From positions 434,001-498,000 of the forward strand of contig NZ_JABMJK010000002.1 of NCBI RefSeq assembly GCF_013376005.1: 64,000 nucleotides of DNA, written 5' to 3'. The first letter of the stretch is position 1. Every line of letters begins with the position of its first letter. Shown piece by piece: positions 62,601-64,000 of the stretch. Source of the DNA: Duganella sp. SG902. Its GTDB lineage: Bacteria; Pseudomonadota; Gammaproteobacteria; Burkholderiales; Burkholderiaceae_D. Under the pieces are notes generated by a model. The model ran no database searches and was not told the DNA's origin. It saw nothing but the letters and a program-made list of their open reading frames with translations. Both the position numbers and the translations under genes were made by a program.

Positions 62601-63671
62601 ATGACGATCCAAGTTAAAAACATCAACAAGCGTTTCGGCGATTTCGTCGCCCTCAACAACATCTCGCTGGACTTCCCGCAGGGCGAGCTGACCGCGCTGC
62701 TCGGCCCCTCGGGCTGCGGCAAGACCACGCTGCTGCGCTGCATCGCCGGCCTCGAGCATCCGGACTCGGGCCAGGTGCTGCTCGACGGCGAGGACGCCTC
62801 GGACCGCCACGTGCGCGAGCGCCAGGTCGGCTTCGTGTTCCAGCATTACGCGCTGTTCAAGCACATGACGGTGTTCGAGAACGTCGCCTTCGGCCTGCGC
62901 GTGAAACCGCGCGGCGAGCGGCCGTCGGAAGACCAGATCCGCCGCAAGGTCAAGGACCTGCTGGAACTGGTGCAGCTGGACTGGCTGGCGGATCGCTATC
63001 CACCGCAGCTGTCGGGCGGCCAGCGTCAGCGTATCGCGCTGGCGCGCGCCCTGGCGGTCGAGCCGCGCGTGCTGCTGCTGGACGAGCCGTTCGGCGCCCT
63101 GGACGCCAAGGTGCGCAAGGAACTGCGCCGCTGGCTGCGCCGCCTGCATGACGAACTGCACGTCACGTCCATCTTCGTCACCCACGACCAGGAGGAGGCG
63201 CTGGAAGTGGCCGACCAGGTGGTGCTGATGAACAAGGGCAACGTCGAACAGATCGGCGCGCCGGACGAGGTGTACAACCATCCGGCCTCTCCGTTCGTGT
63301 ACGGCTTCCTCGGCAACGTCAACGTCTTCCATGGCCGCGTGCAGGATGGCGTGCTGGCCAGCGGCGAAGCCAGCTTCACCGTGCCGGGCCAGCCGGGGGC
63401 GGCGGGCAAGGGCACGGCCTATGTGCGCCCGCACGAGCTGGACGTGGACCGCTACACGCCGGGCGCGGAAGGCATCGTGGTCAAGCTGCGCCGCGCGCAC
63501 GCTATCGGCCCGCTGGCCCAGCTGGACCTGGAGCGTGGCGACAACAATGAATTGATCGAAGCAGTCATCCCCAACGAGCGCTTCAGCAGCCTCGGCCTGA
63601 AAGAGGGCGAGACGCTGGTGGTGCGACCAAAACGTCTGCGCGTGTTCGTGGACGAAGGAGCGTCCATATGA
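62601..63671 (+). CDS. cysA: Sulfate ABC transporter ATPase CysA
   Basis: 356 aa. Walker [12 protein letters not shown] near residue 38, signature [15 protein letters not shown] near 135, Walker [13 protein letters not shown] and H-loop VTHDQEEAL. The C-terminal regulatory TOBE-like domain holds [11 protein letters not shown]. Energises sulfate/thiosulfate uptake. Its stop overlaps the regulator ATG by 4 nt (ATGA). Confidence 0.97.
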   Translation: MTIQVKNINKRFGDFVALNNISLDFPQGELTALLGPSGCGKTTLLRCIAGLEHPDSGQVLLDGEDASDRHVRERQVGFVFQHYALFKHMTVFENVAFGLRVKPRGERPSEDQIRRKVKDLLELVQLDWLADRYPPQLSGGQRQRIALARALAVEPRVLLLDEPFGALDAKVRKELRRWLRRLHDELHVTSIFVTHDQEEALEVADQVVLMNKGNVEQIGAPDEVYNHPASPFVYGFLGNVNVFHGRVQDGVLASGEASFTVPGQPGAAGKGTAYVRPHELDVDRYTPGAEGIVVKLRRAHAIGPLAQLDLERGDNNELIEAVIPNERFSSLGLKEGETLVVRPKRLRVFVDEGASI

Positions 63672-64000
63672 ATTTTCAACAGCTGCGGTCCATCCGCGAA
63701 GCCGCCCGTCGCGGCTACAACCTGACCGAAGTGGCGAATGCCCTGTTCACCTCGCAGCCTGGCGTGTCGCGCCAGATCCGCGAACTGGAGGACGAGCTGG
63801 GCGTCGTCATCTTCGAGCGCAACGGCAAGCGCCTGACCGGCATGACCGAGCCCGGCAAAGGCATCCTGAAAATCATCGACCGCCTGCTGATCGAGGCCGA
63901 GAACCTGCAGCAGGCCAGCCTGGAATACACCGGCCAGCAAAGCGGCACGCTGAGCGTGGCGGCCACCCACACGCAGGCGCGCTACGCGCTGCCGAAGGTG
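63668..64000 (+). CDS. cysB: CysB-type LysR regulator, 3' end outside window
   Basis: 111 codons to the window edge. [20 protein letters not shown] and [20 protein letters not shown] form the CysB/Cbl winged helix, followed by [17 protein letters not shown] and [24 protein letters not shown] start of the ligand domain with ARYALPKV. CysB activates sulfate-assimilation genes with N-acetylserine. Overlap with cysA means it is part of the operon it probably controls. CysB versus Cbl cannot be settled from the partial sequence. Confidence 0.92.
   Translation, partial: MNFQQLRSIREAARRGYNLTEVANALFTSQPGVSRQIRELEDELGVVIFERNGKRLTGMTEPGKGILKIIDRLLIEAENLQQASLEYTGQQSGTLSVAATHTQARYALPKV

Overview
The window is about 64 kb of high-GC chromosome from a betaproteobacterium, most likely the Telluria/Massilia/Duganella group of the Oxalobacteraceae. 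This is inferred from overall protein character, a dihydrolipoamide dehydrogenase carrying its own lipoyl domain, a phasin gene, the rpmB-rpmG-radC block and heavy CTG/GCC/GGC codon use. No database was searched, so the genus is an inference. There is no rRNA, CRISPR array, prophage or intact insertion sequence. One tRNA gene (tRNA-Lys, TTT) is present.

Layout. 1-1.7 kb: 5' part of an M3 oligopeptidase gene and folD. 1.85-8.2 kb: pyruvate dehydrogenase operon aceE-aceF-lpdA with a good promoter and terminator. 8.2-9.9 kb: a less GC-rich stretch with two small hypothetical genes, a TfoX-N gene and a 187-bp inverted-repeat-bounded element. 9.9-15.8 kb: M20 peptidase, PACE efflux protein with divergent LysR, DsbA, and a GNAT/hydrolase/small-protein operon. 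15.06-20.2 kb: TetR regulator divergent from an EmrA-EmrB-OMF tripartite drug exporter. 20.3-26.9 kb: chemoreceptor, M49-type peptidase, second putative secreted zinc peptidase, BON-domain protein and an MFS carrier. 27-35 kb: a lipoprotein phosphoesterase gene interrupted by an in-frame TGA, an S9 peptidase, a PhzF protein, and two paralogous orphan solute-binding-like proteins around an unknown secreted protein. 35-38.3 kb: tRNA-Lys, an orphan GspE/PilB-type ATPase, a spermidine-synthase-like protein and a glycine-zipper protein. 38.7-46.9 kb: barstar homologue, purN, RsmB-type methyltransferase, MscS channel, fatty-acid desaturase, lipoprotein, rpmG, rpmB, radC and a NagX/HGSNAT-like membrane protein. 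47-52.4 kb: SlpA-type FKBP, ispH and livHMGF. 52.6-57.6 kb: phasin, DMT exporter, nitroreductase, PBP7-type endopeptidase, IclR regulator and dgkA. 57.6-64 kb: a sulfate-import locus (sbp, small hydrolase, 1-Cys peroxiredoxin, TauE/SafE, cysT-cysW-cysA, and a CysB-type regulator cut by the window end).

Most genes are core metabolism. The more interesting signals are non-coding. (i) Three inverted-repeat elements with GGGGTCAG...CTGACCCC ends (9707-9893, 26964-27057, 29286-29367) all sit at gene 3' ends; two share identical 27-nt ends, one is a 94-nt near-uninterrupted palindrome, and one encloses a perfect FNR/Anr-type box. (ii) A family of REP-like hairpins occurs at 794-857, 8271-8330 and 18633-18658. 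(iii) Two long hairpins bury the ribosome-binding site: one before the M49 peptidase gene (22229-22259) and one before tauE (59911-59953). (iv) Clean operator-like palindromes lie in front of the TetR/Emr, NagX-like and IclR/dgkA genes. (v) A secreted phosphoesterase gene has one TGA splitting its metal ligands. (vi) livF has an unusual run of TTA leucine codons. I did not find a clearly new multi-gene system; the best candidates for follow-up are the inverted-repeat family and the RBS-sequestering leaders.
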